DNA of 64,000 bases from Isoetes taiwanensis (taxonomy: Eukaryota > Streptophyta > Lycopodiopsida > Isoetales > Isoetaceae), in assembly GCA_021234155.1 (NCBI GenBank), contig JAJEKV010000014.1, positions 12,877,836 through 12,941,835 of the forward strand, written 5' to 3'. Both the position numbers and the translations under genes were made by a program. How positions within the stretch are numbered: position 1 is the stretch's first letter; each line of letters opens with the position of its first letter. Below the pieces are notes generated by a model, which made no database searches, was not told the origin of the DNA, and was given only the letters and a program-made list of their open reading frames with translations. Of the stretch, positions 18,821 through 28,565 are shown piece after piece.

Positions 18821-20917
18821 GTTCTGGAATTTGAGAAGCTATGGTATTTAATCGATCCAAATGCTTCAAGAAGCTCTCCTGTGACTATGAGTGCAGGGAC
18901 AGCTAGTCAAGGGGGAACAAGCTCCAACTCAAGTGGTGAAGGCTCTACTCTAGAAGCAACTGCTGAAAGTACACCAGTTATTGCAGCAGCAAGTGAAGAG
19001 GACGAAAAACTGAGGATTATGGAAGCACATGCAATCATCAGTTGCAAGGTAGGCTCTGTGATTAAATTGAAGTTGAGGGGTATGACCCCAAAGGAAATGT
19101 GGATGTATTTAATCCGAGAGTATGAAGCTAAGACTTCATCTCAAATTGATGTCTTGGAGAAGCAATTGAGAAGGTTAAAGTTGCATGAGAAGGATAACAT
19201 AACTGATTTTTTTGAGAAGTTTAACTCCATTATAGCAGATCTGGAAGGTGCTGGGGTTATTCTCAATGAAGAATGTCAACTGCTGGCTATATCTCGAGCA
19301 GTATCTCATAACTCTCATCTTGCTACATTATTGAGGAATGTTGCAAAATCAAAGGAGCATGCTATTAGAATGGTAAGAACTGAGTTTGAGCAGAGCAAAT
19401 TGCATGATGATGATGAGGAGAATTCAGAAGTGTTATATACTGGAAAATACAAAAGGAATAAAGAGAAAAAGAAGATAGGGCCATGTTATAATTGTGATAG
19501 CTATGGCCATCTTAAGGCTGACTGTCCAAAAACTGGAAGTGAGATAGTATGCTATAATTGTGAAGGCAAGGGCCATATGGCAGCAAGCTGCCCAAGTCCT
19601 AAAAGTGCAAAAGGTAAAAGTAAGGATAAAAATCCTGTGTTTAAAAAGGGATATGAAATCAGGAGAGGAGGACCAAAAAGAAATCCCACAGTAAATCTTG
19701 CTGAAGACAAACGTATTGAAGAAGATGAACTTGATGAAGATGCTGAGGTAAGTATCTCTGAAATGCATTCTGTTGTTAAGAATAACATTAATCATAATGT
19801 CATGATAATAGATTCTGGAGCTGAAAAAATAGTAGCTGCAAACTCCAACATTCTCAAAGGTTGCAGAGGAAGGAAGGGAGGACATGTTCAACTAGGGAAT
19901 GGGGATCTCCAGGAAATAGAAGATGTAGGTGTGTTAGAACTGTTTGACTTAGAGGGAAAAAAGTTACAGTTGGAGAATGTTCTTTGTGTGCCTGGGTTAG
20001 TAAGGAATCTGATTTCTGTCTCTCAATTAGTGGACCTAGGCTACAAGGTCCTATTTGAGAAGTTGCATTGTAAAGTTTTGCTCAATAATAAAATAATGTT
20101 CTTGGGAAAGCGAGTTGGAAATTTATTTGGTTTATGCAATGATCATATTCTGCCCAGCATTAATTATGTTGGATATCCAACATTGAAAAATTGGCATCAT
20201 AGGATGTGCCATGTGAATTCCAAAGCTATTGAATTATTAATGAAAAAGGGAATGATTAATGTCAGCAAAAATGCTGAAGAACTAAAGTGTGCAGGGTGCA
20301 TATTAGGGAAGCATAGCAGACTACCTTTTAGAAAATCTCTCAAAAGAGCCAAGGGCCTGCTAGATCTGATCCACACAGACCTATGTGGACCATTAAATGT
20401 GACAAGTTTATCTGGTAAAAGATATTTCATGACCCTTATTGATGATTTTAGTAGAAAGACATTTGTCTATTGCATAAAGACAAAGGATGCAGCTTTTGAA
20501 ATATTCAACCAATTTGTTAATGAAGTTGAAACTGAAACAGGGAGGAAAATTAAGTGTTTGAGGTCAGATAGAGGAGAAGAGTTCATATCTGATGAATTCA
20601 AACTAGAAAAAGAGGAATCAAAAGACAACACTTGTAGGTATTCACCTCAACAGAATGGAATTGCAGAAAGGAAGAACAGGACAATCTTGAATGCAGTTCG
20701 AAGCATGTTAAAATTTTCAGGGCTACCCAATTTTCTTTGGGATGAAGCTGTTAAGACTGTTGTTTATGTTCAAAACATGTTGCCTTCATTGGCTACACAA
20801 GGATCAATTCCAGAAATGCTATGGTCTGGAAAAGCACCTCATTATGAAAATTTAAAGGCATATGGATGCCTAGCTTTTGTGCATATACCTGATGAACTCA
20901 GAAAAAAAACTCGATGA
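18821..20917 (+). CDS. Copia-1 Gag, protease and integrase
   Basis: The first ATG of the frame is at 18881, but gag homology begins at 18821 (VLEFEKLWYLIDPNASRSSP), so the N-terminus is cut. From 18881: gag helical domain (about 45-180; EMWMYLIREYE, DFFEKFNSIIADLEGAG), two CCHC knuckles (about 202-240; CYNCDSYGHLKADC and CYNCEGKGHMAASC), protease IIDSGAEKIV (about 306), the GAG-pre-integrase zinc region (WHHRMCHV...CAGCILGKHS) and the integrase core with HTDLCGPL, LRSDRGEEF and SPQQNGIAERKN (the D, D and E all present). The frame is lost in an A8 run near 20903 (+1). Confidence 0.9.
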   Translation, partial: VLEFEKLWYLIDPNASRSSPVTMSAGTASQGGTSSNSSGEGSTLEATAESTPVIAAASEEDEKLRIMEAHAIISCKVGSVIKLKLRGMTPKEMWMYLIREYEAKTSSQIDVLEKQLRRLKLHEKDNITDFFEKFNSIIADLEGAGVILNEECQLLAISRAVSHNSHLATLLRNVAKSKEHAIRMVRTEFEQSKLHDDDEENSEVLYTGKYKRNKEKKKIGPCYNCDSYGHLKADCPKTGSEIVCYNCEGKGHMAASCPSPKSAKGKSKDKNPVFKKGYEIRRGGPKRNPTVNLAEDKRIEEDELDEDAEVSISEMHSVVKNNINHNVMIIDSGAEKIVAANSNILKGCRGRKGGHVQLGNGDLQEIEDVGVLELFDLEGKKLQLENVLCVPGLVRNLISVSQLVDLGYKVLFEKLHCKVLLNNKIMFLGKRVGNLFGLCNDHILPSINYVGYPTLKNWHHRMCHVNSKAIELLMKKGMINVSKNAEELKCAGCILGKHSRLPFRKSLKRAKGLLDLIHTDLCGPLNVTSLSGKRYFMTLIDDFSRKTFVYCIKTKDAAFEIFNQFVNEVETETGRKIKCLRSDRGEEFISDEFKLEKEESKDNTCRYSPQQNGIAERKNRTILNAVRSMLKFSGLPNFLWDEAVKTVVYVQNMLPSLATQGSIPEMLWSGKAPHYENLKAYGCLAFVHIPDELRKKTR

Positions 20918-21278
20918 CAAATCATTGATAACTTACATGGTAGGGTATGATACTCAATCAAAGGCCTATCGGCTATATGATCCTCATAAGAGAAGAATAG
21001 TGATAAGAAGAGATGTTATCTTTGATGAAGATCAATTCTACAAACTAATACCAAAGGTAAATGCAAGGGATGCTGACCTAGAATGCAAATCACCAGAAAT
21101 AATAGCAGAAGATATAAGTGATGAAGTCAAGACTTCCCAAGGAAGTGAGCAACTTAAATATTTTGATTCTGATATAGAATCTGAAGCAGAAGAAGATGTG
21201 CCAACCTCAAACAAGGCAGGGGTTGTTAATCCTACAGACAGTATAACGATGTTAATGCAGGAAAGGATAATGCCATAA
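20877..21278 (+). CDS. Copia-1 integrase C-terminus and linker (shifted frame)
   Basis: After the A8 frameshift the frame reads KLDDKSLITYMVGYDTQSKAYRLYDP and RRIVIRRDVIFDE, the typical copia integrase C-terminal block, then an acidic linker. The frame ends at 21278, where the preceding frame resumes (NAITTQDNELTSVKQKRKK), so a second indel near 21260 cancels the first. Confidence 0.85.
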   Translation: MCIYLMNSEKKLDDKSLITYMVGYDTQSKAYRLYDPHKRRIVIRRDVIFDEDQFYKLIPKVNARDADLECKSPEIIAEDISDEVKTSQGSEQLKYFDSDIESEAEEDVPTSNKAGVVNPTDSITMLMQERIMP

Positions 21279-22969
21279 CAACTCAAGACAATGAATTAAC
21301 AAGTGTCAAGCAGAAAAGAAAGAAGAGACAAACAGAAGTTCAGAAGTTGCAGGGAGGATTCCAAATAGATACAATCCAACATGGACGAGATGAACTTGGA
21401 AGGAGCAAAAGACTTCACGAGAATGAAGGTGAGATTCATGATTTATTTGAAATTTTGATGCATCTGGATACAAATGTACCAAAGACTTATCATGAGGCAA
21501 TAACTATGGCTGATAAAGCAGAATGGATAAGGGCCATGAATGATGAATTAGCATCATTCAGAAGAACAGAGACATTTAAGCTAGTAGATGCACCTGCAGG
21601 GCAAAACATAGTAGGGAACAAATGGTTATTTAAGCTAAAAACTGGTCCTGATGGGAAAACTCCAAAATATAAGGCCAAGTTGGTTGCCCAAGGTTTTTCA
21701 CGGAAAAAAGGCCTTGATTATGAGGAGACTTTTTTACCACTTGTTAAAATGAATAGTATTCGATTGTTGTTATCCATTGCTAATGCATGTGATCTTGAAG
21801 TACATCACATGGATGTTAGCACTGCTTTTTTGAATGCCACGCTTGAGGAAAAGATATTTATGAAACAGCCTCCTGGTTTTGAAGAAGGGGAAGGTAAGGT
21901 TTGGAAACTGAAAAGAGCAGTATATGGGCTTAAGCAATCACCTCGAGAGTGGTATAAATGCATGGACTCTTATCTGATTGAGCAGGGATTCAACAAGTTC
22001 AAAAATGATGGAAATATCTATAAATTTGTAGCTGGAAGTGAATGGTGCATTATTGCACTTTATGTTGATGACAACATCATGATAGCAAAAGGAAAAACAT
22101 GTTTGGATCATTGCAAAGATATCTTAAACAGGAGATTCAAAATGTCAGATCTTGGAGAATTTCAGAAATTCTTAGGTATTGAAGTCAAAAGAAATCGAGC
22201 CAATAAAACCTTGACTCTCACTCAAAGGGGTTAGATTGAGAGCATGCTTAAAAAATTTAAGATGGAGCAGTGCAACATTTGCAAAACACCTGCAGTACCA
22301 GGGTATAAAATATCTGAGCAAATGAGTCCAAAAGATGACATTGAAAGAGCAGAAATGGTTAAAACCCCTTATAGATCCTTAATAGGATGTTTGTCTTATG
22401 TTGCCAATTGTACAAGGCTAGACGTATCTCACATTGTAAATATTTTGAGCAGATATAATAATGATCCAGGAAGGGATCATTGGATTGCAGCAAAAAAAGT
22501 GCTCAGATACCTTAAGGAAACTATGGATATAGGAATAACATTTTGCACAGAGAATATGATTTTAAGATCATACTGTGATGTAGATTGGCGAGGTTGCATT
22601 GACACTAGAAAATCTACATCTGGTTATCTCATGTTCCTAAGTGGTGGACCAATAGCATGGAAATGCAAGAAACAAAGTTCAATTGCCTTGTCAAGTGCTG
22701 AAGCAGAATATGCTGCTGCCACTCTTTGTGTAAGAGAACTAATTTGGGAAAGGAGATTGCTTAGAGAGTTTGGATTTCCACAACCAGAAGCTACTGAATT
22801 ATACTGTGATAGCACAAGCTGTATAGCAATGTCTAAGGATCCTGTTTTGCACGAGAGATCCAAGCATATTAAATTAGAATTACATTTTATCGGGGAGGCT
22901 GTTAATAAGGGACTAGCAAAGTTGACTTATAAAAATACTGCAGTGCAACTGCAAAGTTCTGATGACTGA
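21279..22969 (+). CDS. Copia-1 reverse transcriptase and RNase H
   Basis: RT blocks include NKWLFKLKTGPDGK, KAKLVAQGF, VHHMDVSTAFLNA, QPPGFEEGEGKVWKLKRAVYGLKQ and the catalytic LYVDDNIM. A TAG at 22232 falls in frame between LTQRG and IESMLKKF and is explained by a CAG to TAG change. RNase H follows: YCDVDWRGCIDTRKSTSGY, SSAEAEYAA and ELYCDSTSCIAMS, with catalytic acids visible, ending at 22969 just before the PPT. Confidence 0.9.
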
Positions 22970-23017
22970 GAGAAGATTTGTAGAACTCAGAAAATTAATC
23001 CAACATACTGATATAAC

Positions 23018-23029
23018 ATGAAGGGGGAA
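23018..23029 (+). promoter_or_regulatory. Polypurine tract of copia-1
   Basis: ATGAAGGGGGAA lies directly before the LTR start TGTTGG, the expected plus-strand primer site. Confidence 0.8.
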
Positions 23030-23646
23030 TGTTGGTTTTGTTATCATGTTAGAATATATGTTGGAGACAGAGACAGATCTTAGGGTTGAATTACCTAGTG
23101 TGATGGAAGTACAGACATTAGGTTTGAATCTTCAAATGGGATAGAGGTGCAGATAGATTAACAAGTGGAGATTATTCACTAGGGTTGCAAGCCTTCAATA
23201 AGGTGAGTTAAAATTCAAATTATATGCTTAAATGTGCTTTCAATGGTTCGTGGTCATGAAACAAAAGGAATGCATGTGGGATATTGTTCAGAAGATCTCG
23301 AGAATGAAACAATGGCTGTGGGATATGTTTAACCAATGCAGAAAATAGAAAGGCCATGGAAATCACCTTGCCGAGCTGGTTGCACCGCACCTACACCGAC
23401 GGATGGGAGATTAAAGAGTAGGGCAGACGGATTGGTTAGTGCGGCCTGTTGGATCGATGTGCTGGCTAAGGTTCTGAACACGATCTGCTTGTGTTCTCGG
23501 AGACAATTGTATAATACTTTGAATACATTGTTACAATGGTTAATGAATGACCTTATGAATAGTATTATTGCATTATGATATGCTAATAGTTTAGAAAAAA
23601 AAAAGTTGCTTGATCTATCACACTTAATCTCTATAGAATTCTTTCA
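23030..23646 (+). repeat. 3' LTR of copia-1 (about 617 bp)
   Basis: The start TGTTGG is fixed by the adjacent PPT. The end is placed at ...TTCTTTCA because the pol frame of gypsy-3 (RLNPNYRDC) starts at the next base. There is no partner LTR for comparison. Confidence 0.7.
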
Positions 23647-25094
23647 GGCTCAACCCCAACTATCGTGACTGCGTCAAAGCCGAAATCGACAAGCTCCTGG
23701 CTGCTGGCTTAATTTATGAGGTCAAACAATCCGAGTGGGTGAGCCCCATTGTCATTGCTCTCAAGCACAATGGAAAAATTTGTGTTTGCGTGGACTACAG
23801 GAAATTAAATCAGGCCATGGAACAGGATCATTTCCCGCTACCCTTCACAGACCAGGTTCTGGAAGAGGTCACTGGTCACGAGATGTACTCTTTCATGGAT
23901 GGCTTTTTAGGGTACAATCAAATATCCATCAAACAAGAAGATCAACTCAAAACCATTTTCACCACGCCGTGGGGCACTTTTGCCCACAAGGTGGTTCCTT
24001 TTGGGTTATCCAACTCTCCATCCACATTTCAACGCATCATGCTTTCTGTATTTCAAGACTATATGAAAGATAGTCCCTTTCTCCAAATCTTTCAAGATGA
24101 TTTCTCAGCCTACAGCTCCATGGATGATCACCTGGAGAAGTTAGAACTGGTTTTTCACAAATGTGATGAGTCAGGTATCAGTCTCAATCCAGAGAAATGC
24201 ACCTTCTGTGTCATCTCGGGTGTTCTTTTGGGTCATGTGGTTAGTAAAGAAGGCATCACCATGGATCCTGCCAAAATCAGTTGCGTGCTGAAAGCACATG
24301 CACCATCCAATATTAAGGAGACACGCTCCTTCCTGGGTAAGGTCAATTACTATGCCAGCTTCATTCCTGGACTCGCCGCCATTGCTGATCCCATTCATAA
24401 ACTCACGGGTGACGAATCCTCTTGGGCTTGGAATTCCCAGGCAGAGGCATCCTTCCAGAAGCTGAAGCATTTGCTTACTCAGGCACCGATGCTTGTTCCA
24501 CCTCAATGGGACAAGCCCTTTCATGTTCATGTGGATGTCTCGGCTTTTGCTATTGGTGCTGTTCTCTCTCAAGCATATGATGAGCACACAGATAAACCCA
24601 TCCGCTATGCCAGCCAGAAACTCAATCCTACAGAGCGCAATTATTCTGTCACGGAGCGTGAAGCACTGGGCTTAGTTTTCTGTGTCCAACGTTTCCGTCA
24701 TTACTTGTTGGGAAGCAAGATCAAGTTCTTTGTCGATCATCAAGCTCTTCTATATTTGATCAACAAAGCCACGCCCACGGGTCGCATTGCTCATTGGGTC
24801 CTGCTTCTGCAAGAGTTCGCTCTCTTCGAAATAATTCACAAGACAGGAAAATCTCATGTTGTGCCTGATTATCTCTCACGCATCCACACAGATGATCTGT
24901 CCACGGGTGTCTCTGATGTTCTTCCAGACGCCCAACTATTCTTGGTCACAGCCACGCCACATTGGTTCCATGACTATCAGCAGTATCTCCTCTCCGGAGC
25001 CCTTCCGTCTGAGGATCCCACGCTCCCTCCCGAAAAGCTCCACTCACGTCGTCGTCGGTTCCTCCGTGAGGTCCGTGACAGATATTGTCCGTGA
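23646..25094 (+). CDS. Gypsy-3 reverse transcriptase and RNase H
   Basis: The frame starts at the copia-1 LTR edge with LNPNYRDCVKAEIDKLLAAG and the ATG-less N-terminus is missing. RT motifs are VCVDYRKLNQAMEQDHFPLPF, YSFMDGFLGYNQISI, VPFGLSNSPSTFQR and the catalytic IFQDDFSAYS (F for Y before x-DD). RNase H keeps HVDVSAFAIGAVLSQ, ERNYSVTEREALGLVF, VDHQALLYLI and VPDYLSRI. The frame closes at 25094 at FLREVRDRYCP, where the sequence leaves pol homology at a repeated 15-bp motif. No integrase follows. Confidence 0.9.
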   Translation, partial: RLNPNYRDCVKAEIDKLLAAGLIYEVKQSEWVSPIVIALKHNGKICVCVDYRKLNQAMEQDHFPLPFTDQVLEEVTGHEMYSFMDGFLGYNQISIKQEDQLKTIFTTPWGTFAHKVVPFGLSNSPSTFQRIMLSVFQDYMKDSPFLQIFQDDFSAYSSMDDHLEKLELVFHKCDESGISLNPEKCTFCVISGVLLGHVVSKEGITMDPAKISCVLKAHAPSNIKETRSFLGKVNYYASFIPGLAAIADPIHKLTGDESSWAWNSQAEASFQKLKHLLTQAPMLVPPQWDKPFHVHVDVSAFAIGAVLSQAYDEHTDKPIRYASQKLNPTERNYSVTEREALGLVFCVQRFRHYLLGSKIKFFVDHQALLYLINKATPTGRIAHWVLLLQEFALFEIIHKTGKSHVVPDYLSRIHTDDLSTGVSDVLPDAQLFLVTATPHWFHDYQQYLLSGALPSEDPTLPPEKLHSRRRRFLREVRDRYCP

Positions 25095-25203
25095 GGTCCG
25101 TGCACACCAGCCGTCCATAGAAATGCCGCGATTGCGCAGCTTCCAAAGGTCGAGCACGTTCATCTTTGTAGTAATCCACTCGTTGCAGTTACGGGGCATA
25201 GTG

Positions 25204-25760
25204 TGTTGGATTCTAGTATTTTGTCATGCCTATGTGATGGTGAATAATTGGTTAATGGTCGATTACATGTGGCATGGCATTGCAAAAACACATGGACTAT
25301 TTTAACATATTATGTTTGCATGTTAATTTCATTTTTAAAGAAAAGTAAAGAAAGGAAAAAGAACGGACGGGAAGTATCTGTTGAATACATCTGGGCGGCA
25401 TCTGCAGTCGGATTGTATATTCGGCAGTTGATTTGCACGGATCGGCCAGACGAACTTTGAGCTCTGATTGGGAGACGATTGGAAGATGATTTTGATTGGA
25501 AGACTGTTGCTTGACGTCAGTGGCCGAAATTGATCAGACAAAAGTCATCAGAGAAAAGGTTTCAGGTTTTGCTTTTTCAGAGTATTATCTTGCTGTAATC
25601 TTACTGTGTTAAGCCTTTGTGGTTAAGTTCTTGTGTGAAGAGACCTGTGTGCAGCTAATCCTTTGTGGAATCAATCCTGTGTGGATAAAGGGAGAAGGTT
25701 GAGCTGTGGTATTTCAAATCTGGGTTCAATTCCCGGACTCAAAAGCTTTTGTTTCCATCA
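25204..25760 (+). repeat. 5' LTR of copia-2
   Basis: Begins TGTTGGATTCTAG, ends TTTCCATCA, and is followed two bases later by TGGTATCAGAGC. Near its 3' end (25720-25736) is a tRNA T-arm-like hairpin, CTGGG-TTCAATT-CCCGG. Confidence 0.97.
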
Positions 25761-25762
25761 TC

Positions 25763-25774
25763 TGGTATCAGAGC
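25763..25774 (+). promoter_or_regulatory. Primer binding site, initiator Met tRNA
   Basis: TGGTATCAGAGC lies 2 bp after the 5' LTR. It is complementary to the 3' end of plant initiator Met tRNA, the usual copia primer. Confidence 0.95.
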
Positions 25775-25792
25775 TTTGAGTTCAAGAGGGAG

Positions 25793-26375
25793 ATGGCAGC
25801 CAACAAAGTTGCTGCTTCCATATTAGCCGGCGTTGAAGTTTACAAGGGAGGCTCAGGTTTTCAAGCATGGAAGGTGAAAGTGGAGAAAGCGTTAGAAATT
25901 GAAGGGCTTTGGGATTATGTGAGACCTCTTCTTGGCCGAGAAGCAAAGGAAGGTTACAATAAAACCAGAAGGTGCAAGCTGACACCAGTGAGCCATCCTC
26001 TAAGGATATAAGCGCCAAGCTAAAGGTATTATTATTTCAAGCTTGGTTATGGAATTATAGCTTCTATTCATCACATGAGTCCACGAGAAATGTGGCAATA
26101 TTCTTGAATGAGTATGAAAAATTAAAAGCATCTAGGATACATAAGCTAGAACAAAATTAAGAATGCTCAAATATGTAAGAGGTAAGGATTTGGTGGAATT
26201 GTTTGATAAAATGGAAGGTATCTTTATGGATTTAGATGGTGCTGCTCCACTCTACATTCAGTCAAAATATTATACATATCAGATATGTTTCTTTGAATAT
26301 GATGAAAATATTGCTTCATTAATTCGCACATTTGCAAAAACTAAGGAAGAAGCAATAAAGTACGACAAGAACTGA
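25793..26375 (+). pseudogene. Copia-2 gag capsid region (frameshifted)
   Basis: The ATG at 25793 starts MAANKVAASILAGVEVYKGG and EIEGLWDYVRPLLG. The frame then shifts (about 25965) to EPSSKDISAKLK and EYEKLKASRIHKLEQN, and a third frame gives ELFDKMEGIFMDLDGAAP and FAKTKEEAIKYDK. Together these match the UBN2-type capsid of plant copia gag. Two indels and stops break it. Confidence 0.85.
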
Positions 26376-26433
26376 AGTCACACAAGAGAAGCAAGAAGGG
26401 ATTATAATCGGGGGGAGATAGTATTTTATTTCT

Positions 26434-27366
26434 TTGAAAGAGGCGAGGAGAAGTAAGGAAGTGAAGGATGTGATATGCTATGGATGTGGGGAAAGTGGTC
26501 ATATTAAGCCAAATTGTTCGCGTATTAGAGGTCATTATGTGTTATGTTTGTGGGGAAGGAGGACATCTTGCAAATATGTGTACAAGAAAAGGAAGAAGGG
26601 CGTGGAAGTTTTAGAGGATCTTCATCTTCTAGTAGAGGAGCTTCAAGAAGGGGCGATTACCTTTTCAAAACCAACTATAGGTCGTGTATCAACTGAAGAA
26701 ATTCCTGAAGAAGAGGTAAAGTCATTTGTGTTATCAAGTTTGTGCAATGAAAATTTGGCTAACCATGTGGTTATAGATTCTGGAGCTGAAAAAACCGTGA
26801 TGGGAAGTTCACAAATATTAAAAGATATGCAAACTAGTAAACTAAAATGTGTGCGTATGGCAAATGGTGAAGAACAAAAAGTAGAAGGTTGTGGCTTGTT
26901 AGAACTTGAAGGCGAAGATGGAAGTGTGATATCTATTGATAATGTCTTATGTGTTCCAGGAGTGGTGAAGAACTTAATTTCTGTAGCGGATTTGGTAGAT
27001 AGAGATTATAGAGTGTCATTTGATAAGCATATGTGCATAGTGCACAATAATGGAAACATTGTATTATATGCAAATCGAGTTGGAAATCGGTTTGAGTTTT
27101 GTCCAAGAAGTGTAGACATGCTATTAAGTCTTGAAGTTGAAAATAATAAATCAATAGAATTATGGCATCAACGTTTAGGTCACACAAATTTGAAAAATAT
27201 AATCTTTATGAAGAAGCACAAGGTATTGAATGACTTAGATGTTGTAGGTAATATTGAGGAAGGCTTGGACACACCGTGTCATGGTTGCATGTTGGGTAAA
27301 CAAAGTAGAAAGCCTTTTCCTAAGAAAAGTGAAAGAGTAGGTGAAAGGTTAGCCTATGAGAGTTAG
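26434..27366 (+). CDS. Copia-2 zinc knuckle, protease, GAG-pre-integrase
   Basis: CYGCGESGHIKPNC (about 26478) is an intact knuckle; a second is degenerate. The protease shows VVIDSGAEKTVMGS (about 26767) and LCVPGVVKNLISV. The GAG-pre-integrase zinc domain shows ELWHQRLGHTNLKN and CHGCMLGKQSRKPF. The frame ends at ERLAYES, exactly where other copia elements have the H-[ST]-D-x-CGP block of the integrase core; that block is missing. Confidence 0.9.
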   Translation: MKEARRSKEVKDVICYGCGESGHIKPNCSRIRGHYVLCLWGRRTSCKYVYKKRKKGVEVLEDLHLLVEELQEGAITFSKPTIGRVSTEEIPEEEVKSFVLSSLCNENLANHVVIDSGAEKTVMGSSQILKDMQTSKLKCVRMANGEEQKVEGCGLLELEGEDGSVISIDNVLCVPGVVKNLISVADLVDRDYRVSFDKHMCIVHNNGNIVLYANRVGNRFEFCPRSVDMLLSLEVENNKSIELWHQRLGHTNLKNIIFMKKHKVLNDLDVVGNIEEGLDTPCHGCMLGKQSRKPFPKKSERVGERLAYES

Positions 27367-27863
27367 AAGTGCGAGTGGGAAATATTACTTTGTATCGTTT
27401 ATTGATGATTATTCAAGAAAATCTAAATGGTATTTTCTAAGCCATAAAATCCAGGTATTCAATTCATTCAAAGTCTATCTTGCAGAAGTTGAACGGGAAA
27501 CAGGGTGCAAACTAAAATGCTTAAGGTCAGATAGAGGGGGAGAATACTTATCAGATGAGTTTAAGTATTTTTGTGCGAAAAAAGGAATTAAAAGGCGGTT
27601 GGCGTGTAGCGAGACTCCTCGACAAAATGGTGTCTCGAGGAGGAAAAATCGAAACGATAATGGAATCAGCCACGGGCAATGCTAAAAGCATGCGAGGTCT
27701 TCAAACTTTTATGGGCGAAAGGCTGTAAACCACGACTTTCTATGTACAAAACAAAATCTCAAGCAAGGCCTTAGAAGGTAAAGTTCCAGATGAGCTTTGG
27801 ACAGGTAAACGCCAATCTGCAAAAGAATTTAAAGTTTTTGGATGTTTAGCTTATGCAAAAATA
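27356..27863 (+). pseudogene. Copia-2 integrase core, truncated
   Basis: It resumes with RVRSASGKYYFVSFIDDYSRK, LKCLRSDRGGEYLSDEF (second Asp present) and ETPRQNGVSRRKNR, where the catalytic Glu position (usually NGVAERKN) reads S. Shifted frames to 27863 give KVPDELWTGKRQSAKEFKVFGCLAYA. Without the first Asp motif it cannot be catalytic. Confidence 0.85.
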
Positions 27864-28565
27864 ATGGAAGAGAATAGATCAAAGTTAGATGATAAAAGTA
27901 GAGAAACTTACTTTGTTGGTTATGATAGTTTGTCAAAAGGACACATACTTTATGATCCAAGTAAACGAGCAGTAATTGTCAGTCGAGATGTTATTTTCTT
28001 TGAAAAAGTATTATATAAGGATCGGGTTTTTACTAATAAGCAAGATCAAGATGCAGATGGAAATATTAACTGGGAACCTGTGGACTATTTTGATGATGAG
28101 GAAGAAGAAACAGGAACTATTGTTGACACTAACCAAGCAGAAGGGCAAGAAGAACAAACTCAACATCTAGATCAAACTGAACGTGATGATGAGGAAATAG
28201 AACCAGTTCCTGTAGTATCACGGCGTAGGAGAAGAACTGAAGCGGAATTGCTTAAGGAAGGAATACCATTCGATACAGCACAATATGGAAGGGATGAGAC
28301 TGGAAGAAGTATGAGGAGAGATGCAACTGAGACAAGTGTAACACATGAAGAGATTGAAGAAAGTGATCAGGTAATACCGGCTCTTATGACTGTGTTAGAA
28401 TCAGAAATACCGACTAACTATAATGAAGCTATAGAAAGCCCAGAGTCAGATAAATGGAAACATGCAATGGATGCAGAACTAAGTTCTTTTAAACGTACGG
28501 AGACATACAAATTAGTTGGCGGGCCTAATAATGAGAAATGTTGTTGGAAACAAGTGGATTTTTAG
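27864..28565 (+). CDS. Copia-2 integrase C-terminus, linker and RT start
   Basis: [26 protein letters not shown] and [11 protein letters not shown] are the copia integrase tail, followed by an acidic linker and then [33 protein letters not shown], the N-terminal RT block. The frame shifts at about 28540. Confidence 0.85.
   Translation: MEENRSKLDDKSRETYFVGYDSLSKGHILYDPSKRAVIVSRDVIFFEKVLYKDRVFTNKQDQDADGNINWEPVDYFDDEEEETGTIVDTNQAEGQEEQTQHLDQTERDDEEIEPVPVVSRRRRRTEAELLKEGIPFDTAQYGRDETGRSMRRDATETSVTHEEIEESDQVIPALMTVLESEIPTNYNEAIESPESDKWKHAMDAELSSFKRTETYKLVGGPNNEKCCWKQVDF

Larger units (their letters stand above)
18791..23646 (+). mobile_element. Copia-1: 5'-truncated Ty1/copia element with 3' LTR
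   Basis: Gag begins abruptly near 18800 (frame seen from REVLEFEKLWYL), with no 5' LTR or primer site to its left. Gag-protease-integrase-RT-RNase H then run in copia order to 22969, followed by a PPT (ATGAAGGGGGAA, 23018-23029) and an LTR starting TGTTGG. The LTR ends at about 23646 against the pol of gypsy-3. It is damaged by two compensating frameshifts and one stop but is otherwise well preserved. Confidence 0.9.

Noticed and set aside
24171-24587. 138-codon minus-strand frame
   Set aside because: Antisense shadow of the intact gypsy-3 RT/RNase H frame.
25720-25740. tRNA gene in the copia-2 LTR
   Set aside because: Only a T-arm-like hairpin is present; no acceptor, D or anticodon arms can be folded around it.
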